From NCBI RefSeq assembly GCF_024609215.1, contig NZ_JANIPD030000001.1, forward strand, positions 248,001 through 312,000: a stretch of DNA of 64,000 nucleotides, written 5' to 3'. The notes under the pieces were generated by a model. The model saw only the letters and a program-made list of their open reading frames with translations, was not told where the DNA came from and searched no databases. The position numbers and the translations under genes are program-made. Below are positions 53,908 to 61,727 of this stretch, piece after piece (position 1 is the stretch's first letter; each line of letters starts with the position of its first letter). Origin of the DNA: Curtanaerobium respiraculi (GTDB lineage Bacteria; Actinomycetota; Coriobacteriia; Coriobacteriales; Eggerthellaceae).

Positions 53908-54513
53908 ATGGCACTGAATATCGTTTGCCTCGACCTGGAAGGCGTGCTCATTCCCGAGATTTGGATCGCCTTCGCCGAAGCCAGCGGCATCCCCCAGCTG
54001 GCGCGCACCACGCGCGACGAACCCGACTACGGCAAATTGATGGATTGGCGCCTCGACCTGCTACGGGAACATAACCTGGGGCTGCATGAGATACAGGAGA
54101 CCATCGCGGCCATCGACCCGCTTCCGGGCGCCCGGGAGTTTTTGGACAAGCTGCGCGAAACCACTCAGGCCGTCATATTGAGCGATACCTTCGACCAGTT
54201 CGCGCAACCCCTCATGCGCAAGCTCGGCTGGCCGACGCTGCTGTGCAACACGCTCGAGGTCTCCCCCGACGGAAGCATCGCCGGCTACCGGCTGCGATGC
54301 GAGAACACCAAGCTCACCACGGTGCGGGCGTTGCAGAGCTGCGGCTTCGACACCATCGCCTTGGGCGATAGCTTCAACGACCTCGGCATGATCCGCGCCA
54401 GCAAAGAGGGATTCCTATTCCGCAGCACCCCGGCCATCAAAGCGGACAACCCCGACCTGCGCGCTTTCGACGAATACGACGATCTGCTGGCAGCCATACG
54501 CGGCGCGTTGTAG
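53908..54513 (+). CDS. thrH: Phosphoserine phosphatase / homoserine phosphotransferase
   Basis: 201-residue HAD-family enzyme. It has CLDLEGVLIPEIW (nucleophile Asp with a Glu in place of the usual second Asp, typical of ThrH), LSDTFDQFAQPL, and IALGDSFNDLGMI. ThrH removes phosphate from phosphoserine and can pass it to homoserine, replacing ThrB. Homoserine comes from hom at 31267-32553. Start chosen at the ATG at 53908 with AGAAAGG upstream. Confidence 0.88.
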   Translation: MALNIVCLDLEGVLIPEIWIAFAEASGIPQLARTTRDEPDYGKLMDWRLDLLREHNLGLHEIQETIAAIDPLPGAREFLDKLRETTQAVILSDTFDQFAQPLMRKLGWPTLLCNTLEVSPDGSIAGYRLRCENTKLTTVRALQSCGFDTIALGDSFNDLGMIRASKEGFLFRSTPAIKADNPDLRAFDEYDDLLAAIRGAL

Positions 54514-54530
54514 CGTGGAGACGAGGCCCT

Positions 54531-55832
54531 ATGAAGTGCCCCTACTGCGGTCTGGCGAACCCGGCGAGCGCCCGCACGTGCAAGCGCTGCGGGACGCCTT
54601 TGGCGAGCGCGGCCCGCACAGGCAGCGGTAAGCTCCCCGTCTACCGGCCCGTGCGCGCCGAGTTGGGAGGCGTCAACCCGGTGAACGTGCACGATGCGGC
54701 GCGGGCGAAGCCGGGCGAGGGCATCCCCCAGACGCATTCAACCCGGCTCAATCCGGTGCACCTCCACCACGGCACGCAGCCAAAAAAGCATCGCTGGTAC
54801 TCCCGCACGTTCATGATCGCGCTGGCGGCCATCCTGATCGTGAGCATGGGAGCGGGGTCGTGGGCGTTCGTCGCCCATTCGCGCGCCATGGCGGAGCAGG
54901 AGGCGGCGTATAAGACGGCCCACCAGCTCCACACCGTGGACGTGGCGCTCGATGTGCCCGATTACGTGCAGGGCTCCAGCTCGGCAATCCCCATCCGCAT
55001 CTCCGGCACGGATATCGACGGGGAGCAGGTCGAGCAGCTGGAGCTGATGACGGCGAACAAGCATCGCGTCGATTTGCTGCAAGGCTCCTACACCTTCACC
55101 CCCGCGGGGTCCCCCGCAACCCGGGGCGGCACCATCTACCTTGTGCCCGCCCCCCAGGCGGTGAGCATCGAGGCGGACGGGGCGCTCATCGACGGAAACC
55201 ACGTCGTCGGCCCCGCCTTCTCCTACATCCCCATACCCTCCGACCAGGTGACCGATGCCCAGGTAATCGCCGTGCGGGCGTGGATGGCGGACGATGCGGC
55301 CATGAACGATGCGACGGTGCAAAGCTTCATCAACGCCATCACCTCCGCCCGCGCAGAGGCGCAGGATAAGGTAAGCGCAAGCGAATCCGAGATCGAGACC
55401 AGCTCGTTCAGCTTCACGATCCCTTCGTACTGGCAGGGCAAGGTGGACACGAAGGTCGCAGCGAACGACTACGGCCTTTCGGCGGCGACCATGTACCTGA
55501 GGGGCACGAATTATAAGCTGGCATGGGTCGAAACGGTGCCTGCGAACGTGCAGCGCGCCGCAGAAAACGGATCGGATCATCTGATCGTCAGCATCGAGGG
55601 ACCTGGATATCGCGTTGAGGCGTGGTCGACGAACTGGGCCCGCGAGGCGGCCATCGACAAGACGGCAAACGTAAGCTCCTACGATACATCCCTGCTCTAC
55701 CAGCTGGTCCGGCTTTCCACCGGCAACACGATGACCTACAGCCAGGCTATCGCCCGCGGAGCAGATGACGTCGGCACGCCCGACGCCGAATTCCTCGCCG
55801 AGGAGCTCGTCCCCTCGCTTGCCGCCATCTAG
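54531..55832 (+). CDS. Zinc-ribbon membrane-anchored extracytoplasmic protein
   Basis: 433 residues. The N-terminal ribbon CPYCGLANPASARTCKRCG lies in the cytoplasm. A Pro/His-rich stretch (~30-88) and one helix (~94-115; FMIALAAILIVSMGAGSWAF) follow. The outer part (~120-433) has two beta-rich halves: VDVALDVPDYVQGSSSAIPI, and later FSFTIPSYWQGKVDTKVAAN, a pattern seen in surface domains of Coriobacteriia. No catalytic motif. It is 17 bp after thrH and 80 bp before the PseG-like gene on the same strand. Confidence 0.75.
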   Translation: MKCPYCGLANPASARTCKRCGTPLASAARTGSGKLPVYRPVRAELGGVNPVNVHDAARAKPGEGIPQTHSTRLNPVHLHHGTQPKKHRWYSRTFMIALAAILIVSMGAGSWAFVAHSRAMAEQEAAYKTAHQLHTVDVALDVPDYVQGSSSAIPIRISGTDIDGEQVEQLELMTANKHRVDLLQGSYTFTPAGSPATRGGTIYLVPAPQAVSIEADGALIDGNHVVGPAFSYIPIPSDQVTDAQVIAVRAWMADDAAMNDATVQSFINAITSARAEAQDKVSASESEIETSSFSFTIPSYWQGKVDTKVAANDYGLSAATMYLRGTNYKLAWVETVPANVQRAAENGSDHLIVSIEGPGYRVEAWSTNWAREAAIDKTANVSSYDTSLLYQLVRLSTGNTMTYSQAIARGADDVGTPDAEFLAEELVPSLAAI

Positions 55833-55912
55833 GCGCTTCCGGCTCGCCGCTACCCTTTTCCGTGGCAATGCGCTAGAATTCGTCGGACACGAGCAGAGGA
55901 GGCCAGAGGGAG

Positions 55913-56953
55913 ATGCTGTTGGTTCGCACGGACGCCACCAAGGCGATCGGCGCGGGGCACGTCATGCGCTGCACGGCAATCGCCCAAGAGGCGCAAGCGC
56001 GCGGTATCCGGGTGCTGTTCCTGGTTTCGAATGATGAGTCCGCCCACGCGGTACGCGCCCAGGGGTTCGATGTCGAGCTCATCGGAGGGGATCCGTCCCT
56101 GTTCCTGCGCGTCGACGCGATGAACGTCGCGCGGGTTGCGAAGGAGCAGCGTGCCGACGCCATCCTCATCGATTCCTACGCCGTGACCAACGGTTTTTTC
56201 AACCAGCTGCATGAGGCGCTTCCCGGACCGGGCACGAAGGTCGCCTACGTGGATGATGCCTTCACGTTCAAGGAGGGGTTTTCCGAAACCCCCGCTCCGA
56301 TCGAAGCCGATGTCGTGATCAACTACGGTTTCGGATTCACGCTGGGCGCCTACGAGGAGATCTACCGCGGCTCCGACACGCGGCTGTGCATCGGGCCCGC
56401 ATACGCCCCGGTGCGCCACAGCTTCCCGGAAGTGCACCCCGTTCACCGCGACCAGGTGGAGGACGTGCTGATCACCTGCGGCATGGCGAACCCGCGCGGG
56501 ATCGAGGAAAAGCTGGTCCGGCAATGCGAGCATGCCTGCCCAACTGCGCGCATCACCGTCATCGTAGGGGGCAATTCGCCCTTCGAGGCGCCGGAGGACT
56601 TCCATGTCGAAGTGAGGCGGAACGTGGAAAGCCTCGCCCCGTACATCCAGCAAGCCGACATCGCGCTTTCCGCATCGGGACTCACGCTGTACGAGCTCGC
56701 GGCGTCGGGGCTTCCGACCGTCGCCATCCCCACCGCCAGCAACCAAACGGGGCATGCCCTGGGGTTTCAGAACCTGGGCCTGGGCCCCCGGGTGCCCGTC
56801 CACCCCATCGATTTTGGTGCCCTGGGGGAGGCGCTGCTCGAGCTGGCCGCATCGAAGGAGCTGCGCGAGAGCTATTCCGCCCGTATGAGAAGCGTCGTCG
56901 ACGGCAAGGGCGCCGGACGCATCCTCGATAAGCTGCTCGCCTCGGCTGAATAG
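55913..56953 (+). CDS. PseG-like nucleotide-sugar hydrolase
   Basis: 346-residue GT-B-like protein. The N-terminus VRTDATKAIGAGHVMRCTAI is the PseG signature with the catalytic-region His in GHVMRC. The C-terminal half has LITCGMANPRGIEEKLVRQC, IALSASGLTLYELAASGLPT and VAIPTASNQTGHA, as in UDP-2,4-diacetamido-trideoxy-sugar hydrolases. PseG removes UDP in pseudaminic acid synthesis, but no other pse genes are nearby, so a different nucleotide sugar is possible. A strong GAGGAGGCC-like ribosome site precedes the ATG. Confidence 0.8.
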   Translation: MLLVRTDATKAIGAGHVMRCTAIAQEAQARGIRVLFLVSNDESAHAVRAQGFDVELIGGDPSLFLRVDAMNVARVAKEQRADAILIDSYAVTNGFFNQLHEALPGPGTKVAYVDDAFTFKEGFSETPAPIEADVVINYGFGFTLGAYEEIYRGSDTRLCIGPAYAPVRHSFPEVHPVHRDQVEDVLITCGMANPRGIEEKLVRQCEHACPTARITVIVGGNSPFEAPEDFHVEVRRNVESLAPYIQQADIALSASGLTLYELAASGLPTVAIPTASNQTGHALGFQNLGLGPRVPVHPIDFGALGEALLELAASKELRESYSARMRSVVDGKGAGRILDKLLASAE

Positions 56954-56991
56954 CGCAAACCGCATCGCCCACAACTGAGTTTCGCGGTACC

Positions 56992-58131
56992 ATGGCGAAC
57001 ATGGAACAGCACACGGCAACATCCGACAAGAGGCAGCGGACCATCGTGCGCGCAAGCGCGGTGGGCGTGGGCGGCAATATCCTCCTCACCGTCATGAAGG
57101 CGATCGTCGGCATCCTTTCGAATTCCATAGCGATCACGGTAGACGCCGTCAACAACCTCACCGACGCCGCCGCCTCGCTGGTCACCATGCTCGGGGCGAA
57201 GCTCGCAAACCGCCAAGCCGACAAAGGCCACCCCATGGGCCACGGGCGCTACGAGTACCTCTCGGCGCTCGTCGTCGCCATGCTCATCGTCTACGCGGGC
57301 ATCACCGCGCTCGTTGAATCGGGCCGCAAGATACTCGAACCTGTCCAGCCCGACTATTCCGCCCTCGCGCTCGGCGTGATCGCGCTGAGCATCGTTATAA
57401 AGATCTTCCTCGCCTGGTACATGGTCAAGCGCGGGAAGGAGACCGATTCGCAAGCATTGGTGGGTTCGGGAATCGACGCGCGCTACGACGTGGTCATATC
57501 GCTTTCCGTCCTAGCGGCGGCGCTGGTCTACCTTGCATCCGGAATCAGCCTGGAGGCCTACGTCGGCATCGCCATCGCGCTCATCATCGCGAAGGCGGGC
57601 TTCGATATGATCCGCGAGACCATCGACAACATCCTCGGGCATCGCGTCGACCGCAAGCTCGCCCAGAGCATCAAGCGCACGGTGGAATCCGACCCCGACG
57701 TGCGCGGCGCCTACGACCTGCTCGTCGATAATTACGGCCCGGAGCTGCTGATCGCCCAAATCCATGTGGAAGTGGATGACACGATGACCGCCGCGCAGAT
57801 CGACGATATGACGCGTCGCCTTCAAACGGCGGTGATGCGCGAGCACGACGTCGTGCTCGCGACGGTGGGAATCTACGATTACGACACCCAAGACCCGGAG
57901 ATCGCCGCGATGCGGGAGGCGATCACCGAGGTGGTGCTTGCGCACGAGGGGGTGCTGCAACTCCACGGATTCCATGCGAGCATGGACGCCAAGATCGTGC
58001 TGTTCGACCTCATCGTGGACTTCGGCATCAAGGATCGCCGGCCCATCTACAACCACATCGTCAACGACGTGAAGAAGCTGTACCCCGATTTCGCCGTCGT
58101 GGTCACGCTCGACCGCGACCTTTCCGACTAG
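56992..58131 (+). CDS. Cation diffusion facilitator transporter
   Basis: 379-residue divalent-metal efflux protein. Six helices with the tetrahedral-site residues (ITVDAVNNLTDAAASLVTML in helix 2, GSGIDARYDVVISLSVL in helix 5) and the family motif KGHPMGHGRYEYLSALV. The cytoplasmic C-terminal domain (~215-290) has QIHVEVDDTMTAAQ. The extra ~90 residues at the end (EVVLAHEGVLQLHGFHASMD...) form a second ferredoxin-like regulatory repeat. No ribosome site is evident for either ATG (56992 or 57001). Confidence 0.9.
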   Translation: MANMEQHTATSDKRQRTIVRASAVGVGGNILLTVMKAIVGILSNSIAITVDAVNNLTDAAASLVTMLGAKLANRQADKGHPMGHGRYEYLSALVVAMLIVYAGITALVESGRKILEPVQPDYSALALGVIALSIVIKIFLAWYMVKRGKETDSQALVGSGIDARYDVVISLSVLAAALVYLASGISLEAYVGIAIALIIAKAGFDMIRETIDNILGHRVDRKLAQSIKRTVESDPDVRGAYDLLVDNYGPELLIAQIHVEVDDTMTAAQIDDMTRRLQTAVMREHDVVLATVGIYDYDTQDPEIAAMREAITEVVLAHEGVLQLHGFHASMDAKIVLFDLIVDFGIKDRRPIYNHIVNDVKKLYPDFAVVVTLDRDLSD

Positions 58132-58212
58132 CCGCTCGCGCAGAGCGGCCCCCCGCGGTGAATCGCCGCCGGCAGCTAGGGCTTGAAAAAATTACCGTAT
58201 CCGAGCATGCCC

Positions 58213-58758
58213 CTACACCATGTCATGGACGGCATACTGCGGATCGTCCTTCCAGAATTCGACCTGCTTCGACGCAAGCGTCGCCGGAACGTCGATGATG
58301 CGTTGGTTGCTGCTTCCCCTGAAACGCAGGCCGATGCTTTTCAGCTCCTGCACGAAGGGGCCGTCCACCAGCACGTCGATATGTTCTAACAGGGCATCGG
58401 TGTCTTCCGTATGACGGCTTCCGAAGAGGAGGTCCTCGATGGTGTCGCCCGTGTACACCCAAACGTCTTTCCCGGGGCATTCCCGCCTCACGCGCGCCAG
58501 AAGCGGCGCCAAGCCCTTCTGGTTCGCCGGCTCCATCGGCTCGCCCCCCAGAATCGTGAGGCCTTGGACGTACCCGGGCTTCAGGCTTTCAATGACGGCG
58601 TCCGCCGCATCCGAGGTGAATTTCTCGCCGAACGCAAACGACCATGTCTCCGGCTGGAAGCACCCTTCGCAACGATGCGTGCAGCCCGAGACGAACAGCG
58701 TGGTGCGGACGCCCGGCCCGTTGGCGATATCGCAATACTTGATGTTCCCGTAATTCAT
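58213..58758 (-). CDS. nrdG: Anaerobic ribonucleotide reductase activating protein
   Basis: 181-residue radical-SAM activase that makes the glycyl radical on NrdD. It has FVSGCTHRCEGCFQPETWSF (CX3CX2C cluster site), LTILGGEPMEPANQKGL and VWVYTGDTIEDLL. Start chosen at the ATG at 58758 (MNYGNIKYCD). It is downstream of nrdD on the same strand, separated by ~370 bp that contain a hairpin at the nrdD stop, so the two may be transcribed together or separately. Confidence 0.95.
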   Translation of the reverse strand: MNYGNIKYCDIANGPGVRTTLFVSGCTHRCEGCFQPETWSFAFGEKFTSDAADAVIESLKPGYVQGLTILGGEPMEPANQKGLAPLLARVRRECPGKDVWVYTGDTIEDLLFGSRHTEDTDALLEHIDVLVDGPFVQELKSIGLRFRGSSNQRIIDVPATLASKQVEFWKDDPQYAVHDMV

Positions 58759-59126
58759 TATTGTTCCGCCGTTCTGTCGAACGGCGGGCCGCTCGACGTT
58801 GCGAGGCAATCAGGTTAAGCCGGCGGAACCCTTTCCCGAACCTCGGCGCTGGCAGAGCCAACGTGAGATCCGTGGCGGGCCTTCGGCACTCGCCGGAATT
58901 GCCTCTTGCCGATTCCCCTAGACGAACCCAGGGCGTTTGCTTTTTCCAACGATGCGCGAAAGGCGGAGAGCCGGAGTGGGCGCCTCGGACCTTCGCAGCA
59001 TCGCCGTTCCCATCGTTGCCGAAACGGCGGGAACGTTTGATCGACGATGCGCGAAAAACAAGGGGGATAGGACAGGCACCCCAGCACCTCGCAGCGTCGA
59101 GGTGAACGTCGTTCGTTAGAACGACG
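58759..59126 (-). other. nrdD-nrdG intergenic interval
   Basis: 368 bp between nrdD and nrdG. It starts with a perfect 8-bp hairpin GTCGTTC/GAACGAC-type at 59107-59126, touching the nrdD stop. No T-tract follows, and no promoter or gene could be identified in the rest. Open frames here lack ribosome sites and family resemblance. Confidence 0.55.
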
Positions 59127-61349
59127 CTATAGGTGCAGCACGCGATCCTTAATCTCCTCCGTGCGGCCCTGGTTCCAGAACTGAGTGCCGATGTACCCGC
59201 ACGTGCGGCGTGCGACGTTCATCTTGCTCTGGTCACGGTTGCCGCAGTTCGGGCACTCCCACACCAGCTTGTTGTCCTCTTCCACGATTTGGATCTCGCC
59301 ATCGTAGCCGCATTCCTGGCAGTAATCGCTCTTGGTGTTCAGCTCGGCGTACATGATGTTGTCGTAGATGTACTTCAGCACGCTCATGACGGCTTCCAGG
59401 TTGTCCTTCATGTCGGGCACCTCGATGTAGCTGATGGCACCGCCCGGGGAAAGCTTCTGGAAGGCGCTCTCGAACCGCAGCTTCTGGAAGGCGTCGATCT
59501 CCTCCGACACGTGAACATGGTAGCTGTTGGTGATGTAGCCCTTGTCGGTGATGCCCTCGATCACGCCGAAGCGGCGCTGCAGGTTCTTGGCGAACTTGTA
59601 CGTGGTGCTTTCGAGCGGCGTGCCGTACAGACTGAAGTCGATGTTGTGCTCGGACTTCCAATCGGCGCACTTGTCGTTCATATGCTGCATGACGCGCAGG
59701 GCGAACGGCGTCGCCTCGGGGTCGGTATGGCTCTTGCCCGTCATGTACTTGGTGCACTCATACAGGCCGGCGTACCCCAGGCTGATGGTGCTGTAGCCGC
59801 CGAACAGCAGAGGGTCGATCTTCTCGCCCTTGTCGAGGCGGGCCAGGGCGCCGTACTGCCATAGGATGGGGGCGGCGTCGCTCGTGGTGCCCTTCAGGCG
59901 GTTGTGGCGGCACATGAGGGCCTTGTGGCACAGTTCCAGACGCTGGTCGAATATCTCCCAGAACTTATCGTAGTCGCCGCCGCTGGAGAGCGCGACATCC
60001 ACCAGATTGATCGTGACGACGCCCTGGTTGAAGCGGCCGTAGTACTTCGGTTTGGAGGGATCGTAATTCTTGGCCCGGGCGATGTTGCCGTAGCCGTTGC
60101 CGCTGCGGTCGGGGGTGAGGAACGAACGGCAGCCCATGCAGGTGTAGGTGTCGCCCTCGCCTTCCTTCTCGCCCTTCGACAGCTTGTACTCCTTCATCTT
60201 CTTCTCGGAGATGTAGTCGGGCACCATGCGCTTGGCCGTGCATTTGGCGGCGATCTGCGTGAGGTAGTAGTACGGCTGGCCCTCTTCGATGTTGTCCGGC
60301 TCGAGCACGTAGATGAGCTTCGGGAACGCGGGGGTGATCCACACGCCCTTCTCGTTCTTCACGCCCTCGTGGCGCTGGCGCAGCATCTCCTCGACGCACA
60401 TGGCCAGATCGTGCTTCTCCTGCTCGTCCTTCGCCTCGTTCAGGTACATGAACACGGTGATGAAGGGGGCCTGGCCGTTGGTGGTCATGAGGGTGACCAC
60501 CTGGTACTGGATGGTCTGCACGCCGCGGCGGATCTCATCGCGCACGCGCTCTTCCACGACCTTGTCCAGGGCGGAGGCCGACGGCTCGACGCCCAGCTCG
60601 TTCATCTCGCTGATGACGGTGCGGCGGATCTTCTGGCGGCTGATGTCCACGAACGGGGCCAGATGCGCGAGCGAGATGCTCTGCCCGCCGTACTGGCAGC
60701 TGGCAACCTGCGCGATGATCTGCGTGGCGATGTTGCAGGCCGTGCTGAAGCTATGGGGCTTCTCGATCATGGTGCCGCTGATGACGGTGCCGTTCTGCAG
60801 CATGTCCTCCAGGTTCACCAAATCGCAGTTGTGCATGCGCTGCGCATAGTAATCCGAGTCGTGGAAGTGGATGATCCCCTGCTCATGGGCTTCCCACACG
60901 TCCGCCGGGAGCAGCATGCGCTTCGCGAGGTCCTTCGATACCTCTCCCGCCATGTAGTCGCGCTGGACGGAGACCACCGTGGGATTCTTGTTGGAGTTCT
61001 CCTGCTTCACTTCCTCGTTGTTGCAATCGATGAGCGAGAGGATCTTGTCATCGGTGGTGTTGCTGGTGCGCTTAAGGCCCTGCACATAGCGGTAGATGAT
61101 GTACTTGCGTGCGACCTCGAAGGCGCCCTGGGCCATGATCTGGTCTTCGACCATGTCCTGGATCTCCTCGACGGCGGGCGCATGCCCGCATGCCTCGCAC
61201 TCGACCGTCACGTTGTTGGCAGCCGTGAGGATCTGGTTCTGCGACAGGCGGTTCTCGGGCGCGACCTCGTTGTTGGCTTTGGCGATGGCGTTGACGATCT
61301 TCGTGACGTCGAAGACCACTTCGCTGCCGTTCCTTTTGATGACCTTCAT
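59127..61349 (-). CDS. nrdD: Anaerobic ribonucleoside-triphosphate reductase
   Basis: 740-residue glycyl-radical enzyme that makes deoxynucleotides without oxygen. The N-terminal ATP cone (~1-95; VIKRNGSEVVFDVTKIVNAI) provides allosteric control. The barrel has HFHDSDYYAQRMHNCDLVNL and CMGCRSFLTPDRSGNGYGNI. Near the C-terminus, CQECGYDGEIQ and CPNCGN form the zinc site, and RRTCGYIGTQFWNQGR holds the radical glycine. AAAGGAGCAG precedes the ATG. Predicted to be under NrdR control (61502-61550). Confidence 0.97.
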   Translation of the reverse strand: MKVIKRNGSEVVFDVTKIVNAIAKANNEVAPENRLSQNQILTAANNVTVECEACGHAPAVEEIQDMVEDQIMAQGAFEVARKYIIYRYVQGLKRTSNTTDDKILSLIDCNNEEVKQENSNKNPTVVSVQRDYMAGEVSKDLAKRMLLPADVWEAHEQGIIHFHDSDYYAQRMHNCDLVNLEDMLQNGTVISGTMIEKPHSFSTACNIATQIIAQVASCQYGGQSISLAHLAPFVDISRQKIRRTVISEMNELGVEPSASALDKVVEERVRDEIRRGVQTIQYQVVTLMTTNGQAPFITVFMYLNEAKDEQEKHDLAMCVEEMLRQRHEGVKNEKGVWITPAFPKLIYVLEPDNIEEGQPYYYLTQIAAKCTAKRMVPDYISEKKMKEYKLSKGEKEGEGDTYTCMGCRSFLTPDRSGNGYGNIARAKNYDPSKPKYYGRFNQGVVTINLVDVALSSGGDYDKFWEIFDQRLELCHKALMCRHNRLKGTTSDAAPILWQYGALARLDKGEKIDPLLFGGYSTISLGYAGLYECTKYMTGKSHTDPEATPFALRVMQHMNDKCADWKSEHNIDFSLYGTPLESTTYKFAKNLQRRFGVIEGITDKGYITNSYHVHVSEEIDAFQKLRFESAFQKLSPGGAISYIEVPDMKDNLEAVMSVLKYIYDNIMYAELNTKSDYCQECGYDGEIQIVEEDNKLVWECPNCGNRDQSKMNVARRTCGYIGTQFWNQGRTEEIKDRVLHL

Positions 61350-61501
61350 GACTGCTCCTTTGCATTCGCGAACAGAGACGATGAGCGAATCTTGCGGAGG
61401 GCGAAGGCCCTCCCCGGTTGAATGTTTCCTACTATGCCCCGAAAAATATTGGGAACAAGCCTTGACTTCTTGAAATAGTATGTTTCCCCATATGGCAATA
61501 A

Positions 61502-61550
61502 ACCGCTAGATACTGGTCTTCACTAAACAATCAAATACTATATATTGTGG
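61502..61550 (-). promoter_or_regulatory. nrdD promoter with a pair of NrdR boxes
   Basis: CACAATATATAGT-like box at ~61535-61550 and a weaker CAGTATCTAGC box at ~61502-61517 have centres 32 bp apart, the three-turn spacing known for NrdR. Between them lie TTGATT (61529-61534) and TATCTA (61507-61512) on the minus strand with 16-bp spacing, so NrdR would cover the -10 and border the -35. This implies a ~145-nt leader before nrdD. Confidence 0.65.
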
Positions 61551-61658
61551 TTGTCTGTGGAGAACCTGGGGAAAACAGGGGCAGAATCCCCGGTGAGCGG
61601 CGCACGATGGGGGAATCCCCGTAGCGGCATGGCGGGCAGTTAAAGGTTCTGTAACGCC

Positions 61659-61688
61659 TTGGGTCCGGAGGGGTCGCAGACGTATAAT
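61659..61688 (+). promoter_or_regulatory. Promoter of the flippase gene
   Basis: TTGGGT (61659-61664) and perfect TATAAT (61683-61688), 18-bp spacing, ~40 bp before the GTG start. Confidence 0.68.
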
Positions 61689-61727
61689 TAGGTTTCGTGA
61701 AAACGGGAATGAAAAGGACACGCGAAC

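Noticed and set aside
59904-61421. 505-codon plus-strand frame opposite nrdD
   Set aside because: Antisense to a highly conserved enzyme, with no ribosome site or motif.
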